From contig JAILRX010000259.1 of assembly GCA_024697985.1 (NCBI GenBank), positions 1 to 12,666 on the forward strand: a DNA stretch of 12,666 nt, in the 5' to 3' direction. The stretch is from Treponemataceae bacterium (GTDB taxonomy: Bacteria > Spirochaetota > Spirochaetia > Treponematales > Treponemataceae). Shown here piece after piece: positions 1 through 6,233 of the stretch. Under the pieces are notes generated by a model. It saw nothing but the letters and a program-made list of their open reading frames with translations. It was not told the origin of the DNA and searched no databases. The translations under genes and the position numbers were made by a program. How positions within the stretch are numbered: position 1 is the stretch's first letter; the number at the start of each line of letters is the position of its first letter.

Positions 1-54
1 TTCAAGAACGCTCACTCGTTATTAGCGGTGAACGTTTAAGAATATATCACTCGT
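1..54. repeat. Imperfect direct repeat pair at left edge
   Basis: Two copies of a 19-20 bp unit lie at 1-19 and 35-54. Both follow the pattern TT(C/T)AAGAA, 3-4 variable bases, then TCACTCGT. The copies start 34 bp apart. Between and overlapping them is an inverted repeat, AACGCTCAC (7-15) and GTGAACGTT (28-36), with one mismatch. The second copy covers the -10 of the leftward promoter at 41-69, so the repeats may be regulator-binding sites for a gene beyond the left edge. More copies could lie outside the window. The function is inferred from position only. Confidence 0.5.
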
Positions 55-69
55 AATTTTTTTTGTCAA
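41..69 (-). promoter_or_regulatory. Leftward sigma-70-type promoter
   Basis: On the minus strand a perfect TTGACA -35 (64-69) is followed after 17 bp by TATATT (41-46), five of six matches to the -10 consensus. Transcription would start near base 34 and leave the window to the left, so the target gene is not visible. The -10 sits inside the direct repeat described for 1-54. Confidence 0.6.
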
Positions 70-77
70 CACTTTTC

Positions 78-103
78 ATAAAAAATATTTAAATATTTTT
101 TAT
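78..103. repeat. 26-bp perfect AT-only palindrome
   Basis: Bases 78-103 form a perfect 26-bp palindrome of only A and T, centred between 90 and 91 (TATTT/AAATA core with A and T runs outside). On the plus strand it runs straight into a further T-rich run (104-110). It lies downstream of the leftward gene ending at 131. It could act as a weak terminator, a cruciform or bent-DNA site, or simply reflect AT-rich intergenic composition. A GC-free stem is not a canonical intrinsic terminator. Confidence 0.4.
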
Positions 104-130
104 TTTTTTTTGACTAGAAACTGAAAAAGA

Positions 131-565
131 TTAATTCTCAGTTTCTTTATTTTCACTTCCAGCAGCCTTACTCTCAGCTTTGGCAGTTTTGTTTCCTGTT
201 TTTGTTGATTTAGGAGTTTTTTCTGTCTTTTCAGACTTTTTCTCTTCTTCTGAAGAAGAAACTCCAAGAGCAGCCTTTTTTTTGTCTAGTTCTGCAACAA
301 CTTCTTGGGCTTCCTTGAAATACTGTTCAAAGTCTGCGTTATCAGCTTTTAAAGATGCTGTTTTTTTATTCATGAAAAATTCATAAGCGAACTTTCCAAT
401 CTGTGCATATTTTTTTTCAAGTTGTGTTTCAAGTTTTTTAAGTTCGATCTTAGTAACACTTTTATCACCAAAATTCTGAACGGCATCACCGGCCTTATCA
501 AAAGCAGATTTAGAAGCGCTTACGCTTTTATCCATAAATTCTTTCATTTTTTCAAAAAAAGCCAT
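131..565 (-). CDS. Small coiled-coil protein with charged tail, unknown function
   Basis: A 144-residue protein with no signal peptide or membrane segment, probably cytoplasmic. Residues 1-100 are helix-prone and rich in Lys, Glu and Ala, with a likely coiled coil over about 38-100 (start ELKKLETQLEKKYAQIGKFA). Residues 101-144 are a low-complexity tail of Ser, Glu, Lys, Thr and Ala, surely disordered. The ATG has a strong ribosome-binding site (AAGGAG, about 6 bases upstream). It is the last gene of the probable minus-strand operon with the PUR-domain gene, 25 bp downstream of it. Many bacteria encode small lysine-rich helical proteins of this look. The tail recalls nucleoid or phasin-like proteins, but I do not recognise a family and assign no function. 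Confidence 0.8.
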   Translation of the reverse strand: MAFFEKMKEFMDKSVSASKSAFDKAGDAVQNFGDKSVTKIELKKLETQLEKKYAQIGKFAYEFFMNKKTASLKADNADFEQYFKEAQEVVAELDKKKAALGVSSSEEEKKSEKTEKTPKSTKTGNKTAKAESKAAGSENKETEN

Positions 566-590
566 ACTCTACTCCTTATCAACTTAAAAT

Positions 591-977
591 TTATTTATCG
601 GTGCGCTTTGAAACTACATGCACCTTTCCAGAACGTTTGATTCCGTCATCACGATTTTCTCGTTCATCCTCAAATTTCTTGGAACGGAAAGATTTTTTTG
701 GAGCTTCAGATGCAGCAGTCTTCTTTTTCTCAAAGGCGGCCTTCTTCTTTTCTTTTTCATCTTTATCTATGAATGAAAGAGCAGAATCAAAGCCCTTGCA
801 AAACTTCTGAAGTTCTGAAGCAAAAATTACAATGGCATGTCGCTCATCAACTTCATCTTTTTTACTTTCAACAATCTGAAGAAAGACATCACCCTTGCGA
901 TTTTCTTTTACATTAAAATAATACGCTCTGTTATCAACTACAATTTGATTTGTATATAATTCGCCTCGAATTCCCAT
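591..977 (-). CDS. PUR-domain (DUF3276/BpuR-like) nucleic-acid-binding protein
   Basis: Residues 1-70 look like a single PUR domain, the fold of PUR-alpha and of the spirochaete DNA/RNA-binding regulator BpuR of Borrelia. Signatures are the start GIRGELYTNQ, the block YYFNVKENRKGDVFLQIVES and the following ERHAIVIFASELQKF strand-helix. These proteins bind single- or double-stranded nucleic acid and dimerise. The remaining part (about 71-128) is a Lys/Glu/Arg-rich tail that may add nonspecific binding. I chose the ATG at 977 because BpuR-like proteins, as I recall them, begin MGxRGE. The frame stays open to a TTG at 1013, but neither start has a well-spaced Shine-Dalgarno (AAGG lies only 2 bases before the ATG). 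It is 48 bp downstream of the mutase and upstream of the coiled-coil gene, likely co-transcribed. The family call is from remembered motifs. Confidence 0.75.
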   Translation of the reverse strand: MGIRGELYTNQIVVDNRAYYFNVKENRKGDVFLQIVESKKDEVDERHAIVIFASELQKFCKGFDSALSFIDKDEKEKKKAAFEKKKTAASEAPKKSFRSKKFEDERENRDDGIKRSGKVHVVSKRTDK

Positions 978-984
978 AGCCTTG

Positions 985-1013
985 AATGTACCATATTTCA
1001 AAATATAAAGCAA
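985..1013 (-). promoter_or_regulatory. Possible internal promoter for a leaderless PUR-domain mRNA
   Basis: Minus strand: TTGCTT (1008-1013), 17-bp spacer ending in TGG (extended -10 feature), then TACATT (985-990), then 7 bases to the ATG at 977. This spacing would put the start site on the ATG. Match quality is modest (3/6 and 4/6). The call rests on the spacing and on the absence of a usable ribosome-binding site. Confidence 0.3.
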
Positions 1014-1025
1014 TAATATCGCTTT

Positions 1026-2882
1026 TTAAAGTTTACAAGCCTGTTCATCAGCATTGATGATGATATCGGAATGCCACTGCAAAAGTTTTTTCTCAAGATC
1101 CGCATTATCACCCTTGACGTCAGCCATAACGCGAAAAACAGGTTCTGTTCCGCTGCCCCGCATCCAGATAAAAGCAATCGGATAGTTCATCGCATCGTAA
1201 AACTGAATTTTCAAACCGCCTTTACCGGAAAGAGAAAAATCCTGAATGTCATCAGTCTGCTCGGTGCCGTTATTTGAAAAAGAGCGCCAGGATTCAAGTC
1301 CGTATTTTTTTAGCACAGTCCTGTTTTTATTCCACCAGCTCAGAAACATCTCCTGATAGACACCTTTTAGTTTTCCGTGATCAGAAGTTTTTACGTGAAG
1401 TACAGCCCTGCTTTCAGAAACACCCGTCGTTGTATAAACAGGGAGAGTTTTTACCACATCAGAAAGTGAAAAATCTTTTTTATATGAAGATTCCTGATTT
1501 GAAAGGATGCACCATCGATGGAAAAGACCGTAACAGATTTTTCCATTCGGAAGGACTTCATCCTGAAGGCAAAGCAGCTTGAGAAGAGCAAAAACAGTAT
1601 TGATCGGATCACGTACGCAAGAAGGATAAGTTATCGTTCCGCCGTTAGAACCTTCACCAAGGATTCTTACCTGACAGCCCTGATTTCTAAGCTTACGGGC
1701 AAGATTTACGACATTTGCCTCACCTACTTCGGCACGAAAAACCCTTGCAGAAAAAACTCTGGCAATTTCTTCGATGCGCATGGACGTAGGATCATTTACT
1801 GCAACTGCGATTTTTTCAGACTTGAACTGAGGAAATTTCTGGGCAAGATAATCCATATACGAAAGTTCAGCAAGAACAGAAAGAGAAAAAACTTCCTGAG
1901 CCTTCAGAATCTGAGCAGAAGTTCCGTCCCAGTAAACGATATTTCCACGATCTCCGTCACAGTCGGGCATGTAACCGATTTTTACGGTAGGATCGCCTGC
2001 TGCATGAAGTTTTTCCATAAAGTGAGCAACATGAACAAGATTTTCCGGTTCAGGAATGATTTCATGTGCAATTTTAAAAGGTTCATCATTTATTGAATAG
2101 AACGGTATTTTATTCTGCTTGAAAATTTCTTTATCAATAGAAAGAGTTCTTGCACTTCCGTTAAAATCGCAGGCAATGGATACAGGATTTTGAGCATTGC
2201 TTTTGATGATTGAATTGAAGATTGCATCCTGAACGGATTTATCGGTACTGGCACTTATGACCTGTCTTGAAAATTCCATGTAGGAATAAACGCAGTCGCC
2301 CTTATTCATTTCACGACCTGCAAAAATCTTATTAACCTCCGCCATGTTGGCAGCGTAATTTGCATTGCATATTTTATCGATGATTTTTTGATTCGAACAG
2401 TTTGATTTGAAAAGAGCTATCAGATCCTTGGCATCATTTCCGTCAATTACACCACCGTCGTTAAGACCAAATTTAATTCCGTTGTGACCGACAGGATTGT
2501 GGCTGGCAGAAATATAGACGAAGGCATCAAAACTTCGGGCATAAGCCATGATTTCAGGAGCCGATGCAACGCCGACATAATTAACCTTCATTCCGCAGGC
2601 GTAAAAAACAGGAACCATAGCCTTGACGATTGATTTTCCGGTGGGACGAGTATCGGTAGCAAGGGCGATCGTATACTGAGAACCATCTGATTTAGGACAC
2701 TTTTTTGAAAGCCACTGTGAAAAAGAATAGGCAGCCATTGCACTTACGGCAGCATGAACATCTGAAATCTCTGTCGTAAAGTCCTGCTCCAAACCTGATT
2801 TTGCAAAAATACCGCGCCATCCAGAAGCAGAAAGGATAAGGTGCGACAAACATTCATTAATTGACTCTTCTGTATAATTCAT
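1026..2882 (-). CDS. Alpha-D-phosphohexomutase (phosphoglucomutase/phosphomannomutase family)
   Basis: A 618-residue cytoplasmic enzyme expected to interconvert hexose 1- and 6-phosphates, linking glycolysis to nucleotide-sugar and glycan synthesis. The four family signatures are in order: the phosphoserine loop ISASHNPVGHNGIKFG with catalytic Ser127; the metal loop DCDGDR with Asp307, Asp309 and Asp311; the sugar-binding loop GEGSNGG at 409-415; and the phosphate-binding loop RGSGTEPVFR at about 575-584. GWRG near residues 21-24 is the usual N-terminal arginine site. It is longer than the roughly 450-550 residues of many relatives, with extra sequence between the sugar and phosphate loops. 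The sugar loop differs from the common GEESGG or GEQSGH, so glucose versus mannose preference cannot be set. The frame extends to a TTG at 2921, but those codons overlap the promoter, so the ATG at 2882 is preferred. First gene of the minus-strand operon. Confidence 0.92.
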   Translation of the reverse strand: MNYTEESINECLSHLILSASGWRGIFAKSGLEQDFTTEISDVHAAVSAMAAYSFSQWLSKKCPKSDGSQYTIALATDTRPTGKSIVKAMVPVFYACGMKVNYVGVASAPEIMAYARSFDAFVYISASHNPVGHNGIKFGLNDGGVIDGNDAKDLIALFKSNCSNQKIIDKICNANYAANMAEVNKIFAGREMNKGDCVYSYMEFSRQVISASTDKSVQDAIFNSIIKSNAQNPVSIACDFNGSARTLSIDKEIFKQNKIPFYSINDEPFKIAHEIIPEPENLVHVAHFMEKLHAAGDPTVKIGYMPDCDGDRGNIVYWDGTSAQILKAQEVFSLSVLAELSYMDYLAQKFPQFKSEKIAVAVNDPTSMRIEEIARVFSARVFRAEVGEANVVNLARKLRNQGCQVRILGEGSNGGTITYPSCVRDPINTVFALLKLLCLQDEVLPNGKICYGLFHRWCILSNQESSYKKDFSLSDVVKTLPVYTTTGVSESRAVLHVKTSDHGKLKGVYQEMFLSWWNKNRTVLKKYGLESWRSFSNNGTEQTDDIQDFSLSGKGGLKIQFYDAMNYPIAFIWMRGSGTEPVFRVMADVKGDNADLEKKLLQWHSDIIINADEQACKL

Positions 2883-2892
2883 ATCTGTGCGA

Positions 2893-2921
2893 ATTATACC
2901 ATAACGATTATTGACAAACAA
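2893..2921 (-). promoter_or_regulatory. Promoter of the phosphohexomutase operon
   Basis: Minus strand: TTGTTT (2916-2921), 17-bp spacer ending in TGG, and a perfect TATAAT (2893-2898). Only 10 bases separate the -10 from the ATG at 2882, so the expected start site near 2886 leaves a leader of about 4 nt. No Shine-Dalgarno can fit. The -35 overlaps that of the divergent HAD gene by one base. Confidence 0.7.
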
Positions 2922-2939
2922 GTTTAGAGCATTGATAAT
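2911..2939 (+). promoter_or_regulatory. Promoter of the HAD hydrolase gene
   Basis: Plus strand: perfect TTGACA (2911-2916), 17-bp spacer, GATAAT (2934-2939, five of six). The predicted start site near 2946 leaves about 5 nt before the ATG at 2951, with no ribosome-binding sequence. With the divergent mutase promoter it forms a compact, almost symmetrical unit. Confidence 0.7.
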
Positions 2940-2950
2940 TTTAAACCGTT

Positions 2951-3754
2951 ATGGATCTTGATTTTTCTAAAATTGAAGCCGTCATTTTTGATTTGGACGG
3001 CACTGTTTATCAGCTGAATGACTTTCAGACAAAACTTTTCCTCTCATTTCCTTTCAGTCCACGAAAAATAAAGGCAGATCAGAACACAAGAAAGGAACTT
3101 GCCGACAAGGATTTTCAAGATTCAGAAGGATTTTATGCAGAATTCTTTAAAAAATGTGCGCAAAAATCTTTTTCAAAATTCGACCTCTTTCTTTTAGACA
3201 CTTTGACAAAGCACAAAAAACTGAAAGCAGTAGAAAAAATAACAAATAGCAAAATTGAGAAATACAGAATCTGGTACTTTACAAAATACCTTCCAAGAAT
3301 CTGCAAATTAATCAGCGATTATTATCCAAAAAGAGAGGAATTTGACGATCTTCTGGTTCAATTCAAAAGGACTGAAACGCCTTTCATCATTTTTTCAGAT
3401 TACACCTTTGCTGAAGAAAAAGCTGAGGCTGCAGGCCTTATGGACAAAAAAGCCATGATGGTTTTCTCCGCTGAAGACATGGGATGCCTCAAACCTTGCG
3501 AAAGAGCTTACACGACAATCGAAAATTCAATAATGTTCAAAAACTATGGATCCAGCAACATTCTGATGGTTTCAACGAATGATGCTGATGGAGAAGGCGC
3601 AAAAAGAGCCGGATTCACTTTCATGAAAATTATCGATGATGAGGATGAACTGCAAGAATATCAGGAAAGCGACGTATACGCGATGACCTGGAAAGATTTC
3701 GCCGACAAACTGGACTCATATTTAAGGCAAAAAGCCATTAAATACACCCACTGA
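2951..3754 (+). CDS. HAD-superfamily hydrolase
   Basis: A 267-residue cytoplasmic protein of the haloacid dehalogenase superfamily, probably a phosphatase of unknown substrate. Motif I is FDLDGTVY with nucleophile Asp14 and Asp16. Motif II is FIIFSDYTF with Ser149. Motif III is the Lys in GCLKPCERAY (Lys181). Motif IV is STNDADGEGAKRAGF with Asp213, but where many relatives have Gly-Asp this protein has Val-Ser (Ser208). A helical cap of about 120 residues lies between motifs I and II (C1-type position). Motif I begins only 13 residues from the ATG, so this start is forced even though no Shine-Dalgarno precedes it. The gene is divergent from the mutase and converges on the M23-like gene with just 2 bp between stop codons. 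Confidence 0.85.
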   Translation: MDLDFSKIEAVIFDLDGTVYQLNDFQTKLFLSFPFSPRKIKADQNTRKELADKDFQDSEGFYAEFFKKCAQKSFSKFDLFLLDTLTKHKKLKAVEKITNSKIEKYRIWYFTKYLPRICKLISDYYPKREEFDDLLVQFKRTETPFIIFSDYTFAEEKAEAAGLMDKKAMMVFSAEDMGCLKPCERAYTTIENSIMFKNYGSSNILMVSTNDADGEGAKRAGFTFMKIIDDEDELQEYQESDVYAMTWKDFADKLDSYLRQKAIKYTH

Positions 3755-3756
3755 AA

Positions 3757-4674
3757 TCAATAAATATCGATTATGTAGGTAATTTTTCTCTCGTTTTTAT
3801 CAAAATCCGTTACGGTAAGCGTAATTTCATTCTTTCCACGAATTAACTGCACTTCTCCCAGAAACTGTTTTTTAGGAAGTGCGAAAATTGTCGAGAACGG
3901 ATAGTTTGTCTTTCCACCGGCCTGGCAGAATCCGTTTTTGGAAAGCAGCATATCGTAATTTATTGTAGAAATATTTTTTCCGTTAACAAAAACAGATGTG
4001 GACAAAGGCATTCGTCCGGCAGAAAAATCCCGGTAGATTGAATAAAAGCCGTTCGGCAAAACCTTCCTCTCGTCAAGGCTGTAAACAGTACCCTTTTTAT
4101 TCTGCAGATAAAGTGAACCCGGATAAACCAAAAGGCGGTCCTGAATTTTTGGCAGGATGATGTACGAATTGATGGCTACATGACTCTGCGTATCAATTAC
4201 CTGAAATTCCAAAGTCTCGTGTTTGTCATGAAATCCACCGAGTCCTTCAAAATCAGGAGAAACTTTTGCAATGACGTTTCCTGTCTGAACATTGCCGTCT
4301 TCAAAAGAATCATCTTTTATTTCTGAAAGGTTCGAATAGACCGAAATCATTTTGTCAGGATGGGCAACAATCAAAGTTGAGCCAAGCGCCGAAGGAAAAT
4401 CCTCGTAGTATGATGAAGACGCATCATTTTTATAGATGATCTTGCCGTCACTGAAGGCCTTTACATCCGATTCCGGAGATGAAAAAACAAAGCCTGGAAC
4501 AAAATATCCTTCTCTGTTTTCTCCAAAATTATATCTGATTGAAGAAGACTGAGTTTTTGCAGAAGACGACTTAGGCGAACTAAGATCGACAGGCCAGTCG
4601 GCGCAGAACAGAGGCTCAAGCAAAATTAATGCAAACAAAATCGTATAAATAAAAAATCTTTCAAAACGTTTCAT
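3757..4674 (-). CDS. Exported M23 (LytM)-like protein, probably catalytically inactive
   Basis: A 305-residue protein with an N-terminal export signal (residues 1-25, hydrophobic core FFIYTILFALILLEPLF, likely cut after FCA). Residues about 48-175 resemble the M23/LytM peptidase fold: V(71)KAFSDGKIIY, GSTLIVAHPDKMISVYSNL, a GNVQTGNVIAKV turn and LEFQVID. The zinc and catalytic residues seem lost: the usual YxHL is YSNL (Asn115), the usual LHFE is LEFQ (Glu156), and the first His-x-Asp motif is not recognisable near 57-68. It may bind or regulate cell-wall enzymes like EnvC or NlpD rather than cut peptidoglycan. Residues 180-305 are beta-rich and unassigned. The ATG at 4674 has GAGG 8 bases upstream and starts 13 bp after the propeller gene, so the pair is an operon. 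The longer frame to 4752 overlaps that gene and is rejected. Confidence 0.7.
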   Translation of the reverse strand: MKRFERFFIYTILFALILLEPLFCADWPVDLSSPKSSSAKTQSSSIRYNFGENREGYFVPGFVFSSPESDVKAFSDGKIIYKNDASSSYYEDFPSALGSTLIVAHPDKMISVYSNLSEIKDDSFEDGNVQTGNVIAKVSPDFEGLGGFHDKHETLEFQVIDTQSHVAINSYIILPKIQDRLLVYPGSLYLQNKKGTVYSLDERKVLPNGFYSIYRDFSAGRMPLSTSVFVNGKNISTINYDMLLSKNGFCQAGGKTNYPFSTIFALPKKQFLGEVQLIRGKNEITLTVTDFDKNERKITYIIDIY

Positions 4675-4687
4675 GGACAATCCCTCG

Positions 4688-5752
4688 TTAACGGCGAACC
4701 ACTTCAAGGCAGGCAATTTCATCATCAGAACCAACGAACAGAAGGTTTTCATACGAGCTTACAAAAACATTCTTGGCGGCAAAAGTGTACTCGCCGACAA
4801 TATTTGAAGTTTTTTCAATGAATGTGATCTTGCAGTTTTCGTTATTTCTGGTAAGAATGCAGATTACGTCAAGTTCAGGAATTTCGGCAAATTTCAGAAC
4901 CTTGCCATCCAAAGGAACCCTCTTGGACTTGAATTTCTTGCAGTCAACAATTCCAAGATGATTTTCACTGTTGTAATAAACATAGTTTGAGTCTTTTGTA
5001 AAATAAACTTCAGAAGTGGTGATTCTCTGATCGTCATAGTATTCGTGAAAAACAGGCTTGAGCTGAGAACCGACTTTTTTGTACAGAACGAAGCGCTGCT
5101 TGTCATAACCGCTGATGCAGGCGACAAACTCTCCCGAATCCGAAACATCAACTCCGTAAATAACCTGATAGTCGCTTCCCATCGGATAGGCTGAAAGCCA
5201 GGAAGTCTTGTCGTTGTCCAAAACCCGGATTTCACCGTCGGCAAAACCGATTACACATCCGCCAGTTGAAGAAGAAAAATCCGTTATCGGGGAATATCCC
5301 TGATATTGATAGAGTCTGTTTCCAGAATAATCGAAGGCAGATACTGAATTTCCGCCAGGGGCAAAAACAAAAAGCCGGTCTTCCTGAAGATAAGGAAATC
5401 CTGCTGAATCTATCTTTACGGCAGAAGAACCGTCTGCATTCATAATGTTGAAGGAAGTAGAGCTGTCGTTGTAGCGGACAAAATAACTGTCTGAAATCGA
5501 ACAGCGTTCGGACACGTCATAGGCATAGGAAAGCTGACCGTCCAAAGTAAAATAACCGGCAGTAGAACCAAGTCTGAAAGGCACCAAAGTCTTGTCCTTG
5601 GAGGCAACCACTTCCGTTTCGGAAAGATTGAGTGTCCATTTTGGCAAAAGTTGAATTTCAACGCGCGTCGGTAAAACGCAAAATATTGTATATAAGATAA
5701 CAAAAACTATTATCAATATGACAGGCACAGTTATTTTTTTTTTGTTTTTCAT
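4688..5752 (-). CDS. Membrane-anchored beta-propeller-like protein, unknown function
   Basis: A 354-residue protein with a basic N-terminus (MKNKKK) and one hydrophobic segment at about 7-27, so probably an inner-membrane anchor with the rest in the periplasm. The body is a run of short beta-strand modules (for example YFTLDGQLSYAYDVSER, VSAFDYSGNRLYQYQGY, GCVIGFADGEIRVLDND, GEFVACISGYDKQRFVLY), the look of WD40/PQQ/NHL-type propellers, with no catalytic motif seen. Such domains are usually interaction platforms. It is co-transcribed with the degenerate M23 protein, suggesting one envelope complex. The ATG at 5752 is chosen because it directly precedes the basic stretch and anchor. The open frame continues to a TTG at 5800 inside the divergent promoter region. 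No Shine-Dalgarno is present. Confidence 0.7.
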   Translation of the reverse strand: MKNKKKITVPVILIIVFVILYTIFCVLPTRVEIQLLPKWTLNLSETEVVASKDKTLVPFRLGSTAGYFTLDGQLSYAYDVSERCSISDSYFVRYNDSSTSFNIMNADGSSAVKIDSAGFPYLQEDRLFVFAPGGNSVSAFDYSGNRLYQYQGYSPITDFSSSTGGCVIGFADGEIRVLDNDKTSWLSAYPMGSDYQVIYGVDVSDSGEFVACISGYDKQRFVLYKKVGSQLKPVFHEYYDDQRITTSEVYFTKDSNYVYYNSENHLGIVDCKKFKSKRVPLDGKVLKFAEIPELDVICILTRNNENCKITFIEKTSNIVGEYTFAAKNVFVSSYENLLFVGSDDEIACLEVVRR

Positions 5753-5769
5753 AGAAATAATGGTATAAT
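5742..5769 (+). promoter_or_regulatory. Promoter of the cytidine deaminase gene
   Basis: Plus strand: TTGTTT (5742-5747), 16-bp spacer ending in TGG (extended -10), perfect TATAAT (5764-5769). The predicted start near 5776 gives a leader of about 37 nt carrying a strong ribosome-binding site (AAAGGAGG, 5799-5806). Its -35 lies within the first codons of the divergent propeller gene, and its -10 overlaps that gene's -10. Confidence 0.6.
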
Positions 5770-5788
5770 ACAAAAAGATTGATGTCAA
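5760..5788 (-). promoter_or_regulatory. Promoter of the propeller/M23-like operon
   Basis: Minus strand: perfect TTGACA (5783-5788), 17-bp spacer, TACCAT (5760-5765, four of six), then 7 bases to the ATG at 5752. The start site would fall on the ATG, giving a leaderless transcript. Other -10 choices in the same stretch would give non-standard spacers of 12-15 bp. Confidence 0.5.
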
Positions 5789-5812
5789 GAAATCAAGCAA
5801 AGGAGGAATTTT

Positions 5813-6214
5813 ATGACGTACAAGGAGCTTTTTGACAAGGCCCTGGAAGCAAGCGAAAAATCCTATTCACCCTACTCTCATTTTCCAGTAGGCGCCGCAC
5901 TTTTAACGGAAAGCGGAAAAGTTTTTTGCGGATGCAACGTAGAAAACCGTTCCTTCGGAGCAACCAGATGTGCAGAACAGACCGCAATTCAAAAGGCCGT
6001 ATCTGAAGGAGAAAAGGAATTTGCCGCAATTGCAATTGCAACCCCGAAATCAGACTATCCGGTGGGACCTTGCGGAGTATGCCGGCAGATAATCAGTGAG
6101 TTTGCTGATGAAAAAATGCCCGTGATTTACGGCTGCAGCTGGGAAAATCACATCGAAAGTGACGTAGAAACCCTCTATCCAAGCGATTCTCTGCACGAAT
6201 TAGGCTCAAACTGA
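5813..6214 (+). CDS. cdd: Cytidine deaminase
   Basis: Deaminates cytidine and deoxycytidine to uridine and deoxyuridine in pyrimidine salvage, in the cytoplasm, normally as a zinc-dependent homotetramer. Length (133 residues) is typical of the tetrameric class. Visible motifs: YSPYSHFPVGAAL near residues 18-30; nucleoside-binding CNVEN (Asn42, Glu44); zinc and catalytic site CAE with Cys53 and Glu55; and PCGVC with Cys87 and Cys90. The residue after the catalytic Glu is Gln rather than the more usual Arg (CAEQ versus CAER), a minor variation. The ATG follows a near-perfect Shine-Dalgarno at 6-base spacing. It appears to be monocistronic, with its own promoter overlapping that of the divergent propeller operon. 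Confidence 0.96.
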   Translation: MTYKELFDKALEASEKSYSPYSHFPVGAALLTESGKVFCGCNVENRSFGATRCAEQTAIQKAVSEGEKEFAAIAIATPKSDYPVGPCGVCRQIISEFADEKMPVIYGCSWENHIESDVETLYPSDSLHELGSN

Positions 6215-6227
6215 CACTACTCGTGCA
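6192..6227. repeat. Inverted repeat at the end of cdd
   Basis: TGCACGA (6192-6198) and TCGTGCA (6221-6227) form a perfect 7-bp stem across the cdd stop codon, with a 22-nt loop. No T-run follows, so it is not a classical terminator. It might stabilise the 3' end of the cdd mRNA. Confidence 0.3.
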
Positions 6228-6233
6228 AAATAA

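Noticed and set aside
116..146. Inverted repeat AGAAACTG / CAGTTTCT across the end of the coiled-coil gene, as terminator
   Set aside because: On the minus strand it is followed by A-rich sequence rather than a T-run, the loop is 15 nt and one arm lies in the coding region.
1518..2096. Long plus-strand open frame (192 codons)
   Set aside because: It lies wholly antisense to the phosphohexomutase, whose catalytic motifs are unambiguous in the minus frame. It has no recognisable motif.
2883..2921. TTG start for the mutase
   Set aside because: The extra 13 codons fall on a -35/-10 promoter and add no conserved sequence.
4675..4752. Upstream extension of the M23-like gene
   Set aside because: It overlaps the end of the propeller gene and would precede the signal peptide. 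The ATG at 4674 has its own ribosome-binding site.
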